Origin: Russula earlei | Lineage: Eukaryota > Basidiomycota > Agaricomycetes > Russulales > Russulaceae | Direction: 5' to 3' | NCBI GenBank assembly: GCA_025769875.1 | Contig: JAGFNK010000215.1 | Location: 18,806-82,805, forward strand | DNA length: 64,000 nt | Part shown: piece by piece, positions 11,608 through 22,797 of the stretch | How the letters are laid out: every line of letters starts with the position of its first letter | Position numbering within the stretch: position 1 is the first letter of the stretch | Program-made: the position numbers and the translations under genes | The notes under the pieces: generated by a model | Told to the model about the DNA's origin: nothing | Seen by the model: only the letters and a program-made list of their open reading frames with translations | Databases searched by the model: none

Positions 11608-13530
11608 ATGGCACAGCGTGACCAGCTCTATTTCTCCCCTTCGTGCACCACCCACGATGATTCCTGCCCTCTTCTTCCACACTCAACCCCCAATTCTCTA
11701 GAGTCTCAGGCATCCTCCCCCCCAGCCAAGGTCCGCTCAACGTCTACCCCGATTCCAAGGTCCCAGTTGATTTGTCTATGCCTCATCCGCCTCGTCGAAC
11801 CCATCGCCTTCACCCAAATCTTTCCCTATGTAAATGAAATGATCGCTCACATCCACCTCACCAACGACCCTTCTCGTGTCGGCTTTTACAGTGGCTTGGC
11901 GGAGAGTGCTTTCTCTATCTCGTCCCTCCTCTCGATCTATCACTGGGCTCGCCTTTCCGGTGAGATCATCGTCTCTTATCTTTTATGTCAACGATGATCT
12001 GAGTTTCCTCAAGACGTAATGGGTCGCCGGCCTGTCATCTTCATCGGAATTCTCGGAGTGAGCTTTGCGACCCTGCTCTTTGGCTTGCAACAGACATTTC
12101 CAGGTATCTTACTCATTCGGTGCATCGGTCAGTCGGCTTTGATAACCCAGCTACCTTCATATCGCTTACATCTATCATCACAGGAGGCTTCTTCTCAGGC
12201 AACACTGCCGTCATCTATTCGGTATTGGGCGAAATTACAGATACCACCAACCAAGCTATCGCATTCCCCATGTTCGGTCTTGCGTGGCCAGTCGGATCCA
12301 TCATAGGGTTAGTCGTCTCGTTTCATTCGCTCCGCACTCTTGACAAGACAACCCCGTAGTCCCCTGATAGGCGGAACATTCTCAAATCCTGCCAATGCGA
12401 TCCCTAACTTATTCGGTCACCACTTTTTCCAAACCTATCCTTATTTCCTCCCAGGTTTCATTGCGTTCGTCATTTCATTAGTTGCCGCCACCTTCGGTTA
12501 CGTCTTCCTTGAGGAGGTCAGTCCCCGTTCTCGTCTTCTTTAACCATGCACATTTATAATCGCAGACGTTGCCCAGCAAACGTCGTGGACTTGCTGTCCC
12601 CAAATCGATCACCGGAGTAACCCATGAACAAAAATCGTCACCATTTACTTTCAGGATGCTCATCTCCGTGCCCATCATACGTGCCCTAAGCTTGTCTGGA
12701 GCTGGTCTTAGTTTCACGTATACGGCCTTTGACGTGCTCTTTGTCCTTTTCTGTTATTCTCCCATCGAATCAGGCGGCCTCGCACTCTCTGTATGTCCAC
12801 CCAATACTCTCATAGACGTTTATTCACTGGTGACAGGCTGCAGAGATTGGCATCTGCCTTGCTATTGCAGGCCTCATTTCCTGTTTCATTCAACTTTTCG
12901 TCACACCCACTCTTCTTGTGCGCTGCGACCATGTCCGTCTGTACAACAGATGCTTGGGTTTGTGGCCATATTGCTTTCTCGCACTGCCACTCCTCAATGC
13001 GGTTGCTCGAATCGGCCTTCCTATCGTGGACCATCGATTGAGCGAGGGGACACTATACCTGACCAACGCGGATCGCCATGTACAGGCGATCGTTTGGTGC
13101 GGTCTGACCGCCCTCCTAGCTTTGTCAAGGCTGGCCTGCCTGGCATTTGCGTGCGTCGGCACTCATTTGCAATTCATACAGAGGCTGACATGTGACTATT
13201 TCCAGGCTTAGCATGATATTGGTCAAGGAGAGCGCACCGACTCCAGACTCTCTTGGGGTGACGAACGGACTTGTCATGTTCGCGATGTGCCTGACGCGTT
13301 CATTCTGTCCAGCTCTCGCAAGGTGCGACGAAATAGCTCTAGGTGATCTTATTATCTGACGGATGTTTTTATATAGCTCGCTCTTTGCGTCGTTGGCTAG
13401 TAGCAAAATCCTCTGTGGATACCTTTGGGTTGTCATTATGGCAACCATATCTTATGCCTGCACCTGGTTTGGGCCTCAAATCGAGCGCTCTCGGGAATCG
13501 TCCATTGTCAGCCATGGGTTGAGCGAGTAG
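11608..13530 (+). CDS. MFS transporter (ZIF-like / multidrug type)
   Basis: Integral membrane major facilitator superfamily transporter. The first ATG in frame is at 11608 (MAQRDQLYFSPS), and the N-terminal tail is about 55 residues before the first membrane span. Recognisable parts are IPRSQLICLCLIRLVEPIAF (TM1), the loop 2-3 motif built across an intron as SDVMGRRPVIFIG (motif A, G-R-R-P), SGNTAVIYSVLGEITDTTNQ (TM4-5 loop), PLIGGTFSNPA (TM5), the central loop with EQKSSPFTFRML, and six C-terminal hydrophobic stretches ending ERSRESSIVSHGLSE before TAG at 13528-13530. The pattern matches the fungal family near plant ZIFL and yeast YCR023C. The substrate cannot be told from sequence. Several introns of 50-70 nt are needed. 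Confidence 0.82.
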
Positions 13531-13689
13531 TGCCCGCTGTTGGCCCGCACGAATACAACATTTCTTGGGTTGGGTGCTTTCCAAATGCTGTCACATTGGT
13601 CAATCATGCTATCATGTACACAGTAACTCGACGCGTCGAACTATGAATGGATTCATTTTCACAGACATGAGTGTGTTTGCGTCCCTCGA

Positions 13690-13880
13690 AATCCTCCTTT
13701 GGAAGGCGATCCTTAATACTTGTATCAACCTCAGTGGAGAGTACCGTTGAGATCCAGGATTGAGAAGATTGACTAAGTGATGTAGTGGTCTGGATATAGA
13801 TCCCTGATCCATTGGAGACTGTGTCATTGATGAAGTCATTGGGGCCGCCTCGCAAAATGGTAACTTGAGTCCGATCCACC
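13690..13880 (-). pseudogene. Remnant of an M24 metallopeptidase copy
   Basis: Minus-strand reading gives LRGGPNDFIN followed by NGSGIYIQ. This aligns with LRGGSNDIIK and NEPGIYIEG in the M24 gene at 17.2 kb, including at the DNA level (the CGAGGCGG and GGGATCTA blocks). The Glu that would bind metal in NEPG is changed to Gly. The flanks show only faint similarity and no intact frame. It looks like a decayed duplicate. Confidence 0.5.
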
Positions 13881-16800
13881 CGGTGTCGAATGTCGAAAGA
13901 AGAGAGGGAAAAACTCTTGTCATGGAGACAGTCGCGATAAATAAAGCTAACGGGATGGAGTAGACCGTGACCAATAACTTGAACGAGAGGTCAAAATATT
14001 CCAGCCTTCGGGCGGAACCTGGTCTGTGACGCTGACGGGGTACGAGACGGAGCATGTGCAGCATGGATGGCCAACGCCTAACCTAATAGTTCCGGAAGAG
14101 CGGCTGATCCGTCCGAACAGCAGGTCTAGGCGTCGATGTTCTGTGGAAAGATTCAAGGAGTGATGACAGTATATGGAAGGGGTAAATATTTCAAACTATG
14201 AGGCGTAGGCACACTTGGCACGCACGTCGCCCTTGCCAGTGTACTTCCTCCGTAGATAACGGGCAACCGACAGAATCAGTTGATTGACGATATGTGCGTG
14301 AGACACCCAAGGCGTGATCAAAATCGAGCCATGTGGAAATGCCCAGCCTACGCACGTTAGATTGCAGAAACACCCAATATTGCGGCTGTCGTTGGAAGAT
14401 ATCTGTCTACGTTGGTAACAAATGTTGGTCCGTGAGAGAGACTACGCCATCGTGTTCGTCGCATCACATGCACGGCGCACAGGAGCTTGACTGCCAAACG
14501 CGCCTCGTAGAAAGGCCAGTCTAGTCAACAACAGGACTGTCAGGCGCGCATTTAGCGAGCGAGAGGATGGTGTTCTCGACCCCAATCTCATGAGGACAAT
14601 TCTAAGACCTTGCGAAGCTTGAGTTGAGCGTCTTGATAAGGATCCTTTTACGTACTGGGTTATAATAATAAAATAAACAGGGACCTTATAAGGATTAAAA
14701 TCAAGGGCGAAATCACCATGCAAATTGAAATTGAATTGTAAGGCTCTTCTTATATAGGCCACGTCGTGAAGCATTCAAGATACGTAACATTATAACTAAG
14801 GGTTTTATAATTTCCCAATTTTGTGACAAACCTTAATTTTGTTTTGCCAGGAGAAATTGAAATTGCTGTAGAAGGCTTGACTCCACGTAATAACGAGAAC
14901 CAAACTTGCCCCGCCCGTACTCATTTGGTGGCATCCCGGTCATTCACTCGACAACAAAAAAAACTTGGTATACAGCACCGACTTTGTGTTTTTCGGGTCC
15001 ATCATATCCTCGGGAATGAAAAAAAATACCCCGTATGGGGGGGCTCTCGACGTTGTGTCGGACCTACAATATTAGCAGAGTCAGGATGCGAACCGAGCGC
15101 GCAAGCGGCCAACTGGGGTTATAACTTGGTCCTGTGACTGTTCGGATGAGAGCACCTGTTTCAAGGAGGGTACAGTACTAGCGTTAATACAGTATAGCAT
15201 GCGAATGTGGAGGGGGCGATTCTCTTACTTGGCTCCGCTTCCACTCATCTTGAAGAATCCCTTGTTGTTTGGGAACGCCTCCCTGTACGCAATCCTTTGA
15301 CAGAGGCTCGAGGGCGCGGTGTTAGAATATACTTGGGATGCGCTGGATCCCACCGAGTGTTGGATCGACAGCGATGATGGGAGATATGGACCGCTATGGC
15401 AGAACGCCAGCCTCCCCGTCATGAATACTCGATCTGCTGATGGTTTTAAAAATTCAGCTCAGGACGTCGACTTCCCTGAAAACCGTCGAGGACCATCAAC
15501 GCGACGCCGTACTTTCCACGAAGTGAGGCGGGTTCCGTCTGGCTTGCAAAGACGATGCCCCGTCCGATTCTCCCCATCGTTCATTGCCGATCTGGACCGT
15601 GTGTGGTCCTTCCTTGTCTGGGTGGTGGAGTTGACCGTCTGATTGCGTTCGCATGTGCTTGGCATGGTGTGGGACGCTGTCGCTGTTAGTGCAATCTTGG
15701 ACGACCGCTTTCGGCGCACGATGGAAATGGCCTTGCGCTCCGTCCTCAATGAGCTTGTTCATGATTCGGTGCGTTGAAGCTCGTCCAGTACTCCGCTTTC
15801 CTCTAATCTCTTGCAAGAGCATTCACCATGGAACTACCGTGGTGATGGTGGCGGCAAGCGTGATGGCCTGTATTCGACAGGGTTTCCCGTGGCGATGGGG
15901 CCTGATGGCGCTGATAGCGGTCGGTGGCGGATGTACGTATCGGCCGGTCAGAGTATCGGCGATGCGCAGCCTATCTTGTTTCATACTGCGATGGCGTTGG
16001 TAGACGTCTGTTCGTCACCGTGGGTCAGAAGTTGAGCGAGAAGGTGACGGATGCAGAGGAACTCGAAAGCAGACGGGTTTGGGGATAACGTCGATGGCGA
16101 CTGTTCCAGCGCGGCAAGGACAGATCGCTCGATACGGAATCTTGTCTTCCCTACGTTCGCTCGTCCGTGTTTTTGCGACATGGACACGAAGGGGATCCTG
16201 AAAGCTGCATGGGCCATCCCAGGGTGTCACATCGACGAATCGCTCTGTCGGTATCAGTCTTCAGTGCGCACAACTTGGAGTGAGATCGTACGCGAGCCAC
16301 ATGGTGAAGATAATTGACGTGTTGGTCTATACTCCTACGGGGGCTCGCGCTTAATCTCGACAAAGTTCTAAACTGACCGTTGCGATGTCTTGACGACGGT
16401 CCGCGCATGTACCTGATAGAAAAACGTCGTTGAACTCAGTAATGAAATGGGGTTGCCTTGAAATACACTCCCTCGCCTCGTCTGTGCAGAGCCGACATTG
16501 TCAACTGACGTTAGAGGGATGGGAGTGGAGTGGTCGTCAGTTCCACGCCAGCCCTCGCGACAGGGGAGCGCGAGTGGCGCAGGAACGACGACTTGCGGAG
16601 GAAGGTACAGATGGCAAAAATCCAGCCCTGTGGAGTAAGTACTGCTTATCTGCAAGGGAGTTAAATGAAATGAACTGGGACTCGGAAGCATCTTGTCTTT
16701 CTTGCGCTCGGCTCGGATACATTCTGCGTAGGCCTAGGTCGCACGCCGTTCTATTTGTCATGGCCTCGATGCGACTGATATCGTACGACCACATTCTGGC

Positions 16801-17003
16801 ACATTTGCACACTGCTTCTGCCATCTTCCTCGCGGTGCCACAAGTCCGTACTTAGTTCAGCGTGAGCCTTGTTATCCTTGGGTTCACAGTGCGGCAACTG
16901 TATTATACTGCGATCGGATTGACTTCCAAGCAAGTCTTGCTTGGAAGTATCGTCTGTTGTTGTTAGTGACCATTTGATCGCTGTCGCATCGATGCTCCAT
17001 GAT
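13881..17003. other. Unresolved, probably decayed region
   Basis: About 3.1 kb between the M24 remnant and the M24 pseudogene. The part at 14.64-14.84 kb is AT-rich. On the plus strand, 15.66-16.04 kb gives two protein-like pieces joined in phase across a GTGCGT donor at about 15768: one with DDRFRRTMEMALRSVLNELV, the other with GLYSTGFPVAMGPDGADSG and ending near 16035. I cannot assign them to a family and see no convincing start. A perfect hairpin lies at 16922-16948. Confidence 0.4.
16922..16948. repeat. Perfect 12-bp stem-loop
   Basis: ACTTCCAAGCAA, a 3-nt loop GTC, then TTGCTTGGAAGT, an exact inverted repeat. It lies 55 bp beyond the stop of the minus-strand M24 pseudogene and could be a transcript-end hairpin or a small transposon trace. 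Confidence 0.8.
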
Positions 17004-18868
17004 TCACGTTGTAATCAGTTGATTCACACCATCCATGGATGGCTTTGGGGTCCTCCAAACTCCTGCAGTAAGATGGACAGGATTCCCGCCATGGCCTACG
17101 TAGAAACAATCCTCGAAACGTACACAAACCTGTGCGGATAGTATCAATGAGGATTTAGAGCCCCAAGGCACATCGGAGGTTTACCTCTCCCTCGATGTAG
17201 ATCCCCGGCTCGTTAGAGAACGTGTGTCCGATTTTAATGATGTCATTTGAGCCGCCTCGCAGATATGGCGATTCATGGCCTTCGAGACCGATGCCTATAA
17301 ATAGGGGCCCTATCAGGCCGCACAGCCGTAGCAGAGAAAGCGAAAAGCAGACCATCACCGAGGCGATGAGTGAAGTACTGGGTGAGGCTACGGCGATTCA
17401 AAAAGTCGTGCGCAGCCTCGTCCACGGCGAACGTGAGGGTGGCAGCATGCGCAGCAGTGATAGCCAATGCCTGGGCCTCATGGACTTGATTCCAGAGGGT
17501 GATAGGATGCTTCTTTGGGGTGGAGTCGTTCGAATAGAAAGACTGACGATGGCAACGCATCAATGTCAGCGGGAAGGTTTAGGGCTGCGGATAAATCCTG
17601 TGGTGAAAAGGGAGATAAGAGATATGAAACGCGAAACAGGGCGTACGTACCCTGGTTACGTCGCTCTGGTACCCGTGTAGAGAACCACGAGGACAAGGTC
17701 GTTAGGCTCCAAGACGCGATCCTTGCCAGAGCCGTGCCATGCCGCGTTTTCTGCGGGCAGGAGCGGAAGAACAGGAAACGCGGCACAAGTGGAGCGAGAG
17801 GTTCAGTGTCGGGCGCGATGCCTTGAGAAAGAACGAAAGAAATTGCATGGATAAAAATGACGTACCGTCGAACAGCACGAGGCCATCACCATTTTTCAGC
17901 CCTGCATCGGCCAATGCGTGTTGCAATAGTCGCCGAGATTCGGATTCATGGATGCCAACGTGAAACTGCCGGCGTAGGGCGCGTATGTTGAGGACGGTGA
18001 CCTGCCATGGTCGAACGATAGGTAAGCGTCATTCTAGGCGAAAGCGACCATTTAGAGACGGGTCATGGGAAAGCACATCACGCAGCGCCTCTTTCGAGCG
18101 CTCTGGATCAAAGCATCTCGGTTTCGCAAGCCAAAAAAGCCAGCTCCAAGGCGGATATACGCCTCCGCTGCGAGGGAGGAGGGAGCATACCTCGTTGGCA
18201 CATATGAGAACCTCCAATTCTTCCCTAGACTTGCGCTCGCGAAGCCGGCGTATCTCTGACGGTGCATTGACGACGCGAGTACGACCACAATAAAAAATGG
18301 CGCACGCCGCCGTCGACAAAGACCGTGTCGCTCGCAGCCCCGCGCGAGTTCGGATCCGTGTCGGCGTCCGTACGTGGTACCACGGACAGCGCGGTCTCGT
18401 ACGGGTCCGCGTCATCGGCCCACGTGATGTACGAGACCCCATGCGCGGGGGAAGCGGGGACGGGCAACGAGCGGGCGAGCGTGGCCTCAAATTCGGGCGT
18501 GAGCACCGTGATGCAGGCCGCGGTCGCAGAGGCGTCCCCACCCTCGTCTTGCGGCGCGAGGAAGAGGAGGAAGGGACGCCCGGAGAGGGGCCACGCGCTG
18601 GCAGAGACGTTCGCAAAGTAGGCGGGGCTCGCGCCCGGCTCGGCGATATACGCGGATGCGTTGTGCGCGTGCAATGCCGTCGCTAGCGTTGGATGAAGGA
18701 AGACTCGGCGATGGGCTTTACGTGGGCACAGTGGGCACACGGATGCTCAAAGCCGGAGGTGTCGACGGAGCGGGAGAGGTCAGACCGAAGCTCAGAGTCA
18801 GCGCGATGGGAAGATGAGGCAGGATGGTGCAGTCCGCCTAGAGCGGCAAGTATGACAAGACAACTCAT
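17004..18868 (-). pseudogene. M24 metallopeptidase (Xaa-Pro aminopeptidase-like), broken
   Basis: Creatinase/prolidase-type metallopeptidase. It starts MSCLVILAALGGL at 18868, a likely signal peptide or anchor. The N-terminal domain reads ALHAHNASAYIAEPGASPAY; the catalytic domain includes RRLLQHALADAGLKNGDGLV, ENAAWHGSG, GYQSDVTR, LEGHESPYLRGGSNDIIK, FSNEPGIYIEGE and VRFEDCFYVG, ending at TGA 17004-17006. Lesions: the frame shifts near 18688 between FIQR and LATALHAH with no usable intron; near 17685 the DTGG block is missing between LVLV and SLHGY, shifting the frame and removing the first metal-ligand Asp; and the metal-ligand His of LGHGIG reads Asp (LGDG, codon at 17354-17356). The second Asp and both Glu ligands remain. 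It is probably a dead gene; sequencing errors could explain the shifts but not easily all three lesions. Confidence 0.78.
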
Positions 18869-19987
18869 TCGTTTAAACGTCCGGATCTTTGTCGATAACG
18901 TCACGCGTACTCACTGAGACGAATTTGGAGACGCGACGAGGAGGGTGCCTGTTGTCGGCAAACCCTGGAAATAAGCAGAACGGGCGATTGACCGTTCTTA
19001 AAAATCATCGACAGGAGTTGGCCGAATAGGTGAGATGAATGGCCCGGGTTGGGCTGATGGGAAAGAGGCTGTGATGGTAACTTGAACATTGATAACGAAG
19101 GAACCGGGAGATGGATACCGGCCGTGTGGTCTCTGACTCACTAGTCAAAGTTCAGAGAAAAAGCTGAACGCCTCGTTCATTCGTTCGATTCAAGAAGTGT
19201 GTCTGGACCAGAGCTTTACTCAGAACTGAAGACATCAGATGGGACATGCTGTCGAACGACACACGTGTTCCGACTCCACAACCACGCCCCTGCTTTATAA
19301 TCGGGCTGATGTTCGACCGCGATCGCCAGTGATTGACGGGTGTCATGTTGGGAGACCGGCGTGCTTCTTGGCGTAGAAGTACAGCCGCTACGGGCTACCA
19401 TGCGTATAGAATTTCCTCTAGGCGACAACTCGCTCATTTCATTTGTTGTGAAGCTGATGGACTCAGGTCCCTGATCACAAGGGCAGTAGCGGACACGTCC
19501 ATTCATGCCAGCAGGCGACGGAGCCGGATATATTTGTTCGTGGCACGAAATTGCGTCTTCCTGAACCCGCCTGTGGCGTCCGCATCAGTGGACAGCAATC
19601 ACAGGGCGCTTCGCGACTCGCGGAGAAAGGAGGGCGAACAGGAACATGGCTAAGCGGCGTGCAACGAAAGCGCTCAATATATAAAACTGAGGGGTGTCAC
19701 CAAATGGGTATTGAGACAGGGTCGTCAGCCATTCATGGGCCTCGGCGGAGGGAAGGTGCCATTGTGATTCTATTAATAAACAGGTTTAATGAATGCATGT
19801 GTTGGATGTATGTATGTATGTATGTTGTATGTGGGTGCAATGTGTTGTCTGTGACCAACGGGACATGAGCGTTCGTCGCGTGAGAGTGCGGAACAGTCGG
19901 ACGACTTACGACGAGTGAAAGAAGAAAAGTTCAAACGTTCAAAGGTGGTGTGCTACAACAAGGAGGCGTCCAGCGGCGCACGGCCGG
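18869..19987. other. Intergenic stretch, nothing recognised
   Basis: The left part is the upstream flank of the M24 pseudogene. Frames of 60-106 codons occur on both strands but resemble no family and lack exon signals. A TGTA microsatellite lies at about 19805-19830. Confidence 0.5.
19805..19830. repeat. TGTA microsatellite
   Basis: Tandem TGTA units, about six copies with one interruption. Confidence 0.85.
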
Positions 19988-20680
19988 TCACTCTGAAGGA
20001 CGGCGCTGAGTTCTGGGGCCATTCAGGCCGCGGAAGACAGTGGCCGTTGCGCGTCGTTTTGAAACCAAAGAGGTGGAAGGAGGGTCGTCCTGGCCATCTC
20101 GTGCGCGCTTTCGCTTCGAGCTGGATCGCGTGTAGGGCGGGCGTGAGAGGTCCTCATCGGGATCGGGAAGCTCAAAGCTGTCAAGGAAGGCGGGGGGTCG
20201 ATATGGAAGGGGTTTGGGTGCCAATAATGGTGCATTGCACACCACATGGAGGAACTCCGGCGCAGATGTAAGTGGCGCAGCCGTTGACATCGGCGATCCG
20301 GAATCCGAGGGGGAAATGGTCGATGCTGAGAAGAGGCCGAGTGAATACAGGGAGGCAGGCCAGGATCGACCACACCTACGTTCAAGCATCGGCACGGGCA
20401 CAGGGATGGGGAGCGCGGGGAGCGCAGAAAGTGCGGACGCCGCCTGGGGGCGTAGGGCGTGCGCCCTGGTGCGAGAAGGATGGGGGCGTGGAGGCTTGGA
20501 TGTGGACGGACTGGCGGCAGAGTGTTCCAGGTGGGGATACGGCCGTCGGCGGGAGGGATGAGAAGTATAGGCGAACCAGGAGGGGTCTGGCTTGGGAAAG
20601 GTGGGGAGGTCGGGCCAGGAGGGAGCCCATTGGTCAGGGAAGGGAAAGGGGAGCGGGAGGGAAGAGTGCAACTGCATCAT
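19988..20680 (-). CDS. Hypothetical basic Pro-rich protein, possible nuclear signal
   Basis: An unrecognised single-exon frame of 230 residues. It starts MMQLHSSLPLPFPFPDQW at 20680 and ends RTQRRPSE with the stop at 19988. The first half is rich in Pro and Ser; the last 60 residues include an acidic stretch (FELPDPDEDL) followed by SSSKRKRARDGQ, which resembles a classical nuclear localisation signal. There is no membrane segment. High GC inflates open frames here, and a 160-codon frame runs on the other strand, so it may be spurious; the ordered acidic-to-basic composition argues for a real gene. Confidence 0.5.
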   Translation of the reverse strand: MMQLHSSLPLPFPFPDQWAPSWPDLPTFPKPDPSWFAYTSHPSRRRPYPHLEHSAASPSTSKPPRPHPSRTRAHALRPQAASALSALPALPIPVPVPMLERRCGRSWPASLYSLGLFSASTISPSDSGSPMSTAAPLTSAPEFLHVVCNAPLLAPKPLPYRPPAFLDSFELPDPDEDLSRPPYTRSSSKRKRARDGQDDPPSTSLVSKRRATATVFRGLNGPRTQRRPSE

Positions 20681-22797
20681 GGGGAGTGAGAGGGAAGAGA
20701 GAAAGGAATACGGTGTGGAGAAGGGACGGGTATAAGAGGGGCGGCATATTATGATATGGATGGTAGGGAAACGGAGGGGCGGTGTGAAATCTATCTACGA
20801 AGAATGACAGCGTTGAGTGAGGAGACACTCTCTGAGGGGTTTCCCCGACAGTCGACTTGTTTCATGAATTGAAATACACTCGAGATCTTCCGATTCAGAT
20901 TCGCGGCCGGCCGTCTTCGGGTCCAACTCCACCCATCATCCCCCTCTCCTCCTCCCGTAAGACAGACCAGACCGGTCGCTCTCAATACCTCATCTCGGTT
21001 CGCAACGTGCGCTCTTCACAACCGTCTACTGCATCACAAAAGGCCCTGGCTGATGATCTACTTGGCGACCTATCCGACCCTAAATCAACAGAGTCAAGTC
21101 TCATCACTAGATCAAAACATCTCGTGCTTGCCGGGATACGGAAACACGCCGTCTTGGACTGGCTAGTCCGTCGCGGATTCTGACACGACAAAGACCGCCC
21201 ATTACTTGATATATTATCCCCTTTGACACAATAGAATGCACGCGAACATATGTACCCATCTGCGCCGTTCCACGCCGCACCGCAGTCCTCCAGCCCGAGC
21301 GCTCGATTGCCATTCGAATTCGTTTCTCGCCTGGTCACTATTCATGACAACAACAGGCAGCCATGATGCACCCATCCTGATCGTCAGGGTACCTGCCCCC
21401 TTTCTGCGCCCCGCTTTCCTTCTATTGTCAAGGGGCTCGTTTTGATTATCATCATGCATTCTCTATGCAAGTGAGGCAAGTCATCTCGTGCCACCGGCGC
21501 AAAATAATTCCTCCCATGGGACAATGCGCTGTTTTATCGCTCTCCAAAAACGTTGCTGCGCCCGAAACCTGAGTCAAAACCTTCCCCTATTTTCTCTCCC
21601 ACCCCCCCTGAGCCTTTGACGGCCATTACGAGAATGTCGGTGTCAGCTTGTCCGGTTTACCCCTACAAGTCGGTTTCCAGCTGTAATCATCGCCGGTCGG
21701 CCAGGTCACTCGGGATCGAAAAAATGCAATCATTTGGCAGCACCACCGCGAGTGATCGTACTCGGGGCATGTGCCATCTCACGCCCCCTGACACGCCAGC
21801 AGAAGCGAGATGCCCAAATCCAATTCGGTATCAGTGTCATGCGGACTTGGCACCTCATCATGCCATCTAAAAGTTCGCGTATGAGCCACACGTGCCAAAG
21901 TGTGTGTGTGCAAGGCACAACATCCGGTTGCTGTAGTTGCACCGCTAGTTGTGATCTCTCCCGTCCCTCGTGGATATCTCGGCCGTCAATGTCATGCCAC
22001 CAGCCTATTGATTTATGACTATGGGGATCACTAGAAATTTTCCCGTGAGAAAGGGTGTGCCAGCTGGACTTGTCGTTAATTTGACCCGATGAGGTATCCG
22101 CAGAGCAGATAACGCGCGGAGGCGATACGCCCTGACATCTTTCGAGAATCGAATCCAACGAACGACGTGTCCAATTTGAGCCCCCTTTATCAACCGCCCC
22201 ACACATTGTTGCGCGTCTTGTACTCGGGGAAAAACAAATCCAGGGGCACCGCACTGCGGGACACAGCACCCGGAACCGGAAACTCAAGCGGCGGACTACC
22301 GTAAGGAGAACGGCGAAGGGGAAAAAGGGCTCCTTGGAGGTCGCCCGTCCGGAAGCCTCCTTGTAAAAGTTCGCTACGCCTGGTTTCGAAAGAAGAGGCT
22401 GCCGTCAAAAGGAGAGTTTGAACTCAGAGATTATCCTTTCATATATAAAACCGCAGGCCTCATGTGTGAAACGGCAGTCGGTGCCAACTTTCTGTTATGT
22501 GAAGATGCTCCACGCGGCTGATATCTCCTTCCTTGCTTTTGTCTCATCCGCAGTGCGCCGCGGCGGTTGGGTTTGTTCTGCGCCTGCCTGCGGAGACCCC
22601 AACGCCCACGGCCCATGCAAGGAAGGATTCGCAGGATCGCAGTCAGGGGAACGCCACAACCGGCTTGATCGGTCCGCATGGTCACAGGCACCCGGCCAAA
22701 AATAAAATAAAATAAAGGATTGCATGATTTGAAAAAAGAAAAAAAAAAAAAAGAGGAAAGCAAGTCAAGTCACATCTCATCCCTCGAACTGCTCGCG
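20681..22797. other. Gene-poor stretch upstream of PDX1
   Basis: About 2.1 kb. A plus-strand frame from about 20885 to 21183 has some coding character (LADDLLGDLSDPKSTESS) but no ATG. A minus-strand frame of 185 codons at 21730-22287 looks like chance. A poly-A-rich tract sits at about 22735-22755, just before the PDX1 start. No promoter motif is claimed. Confidence 0.45.

Noticed and set aside
15050..15150. tRNA-like gene on the minus strand (a GGTTCGCATCC box near a GTTGG box)
   Set aside because: The boxes are too close together, the T-stem does not pair well and no proper acceptor stem could be built around them.
21730..22287. 185-codon minus-strand ORF
   Set aside because: No family resemblance, irregular composition rich in Cys, Trp and His, and no splice logic; probably a chance frame.
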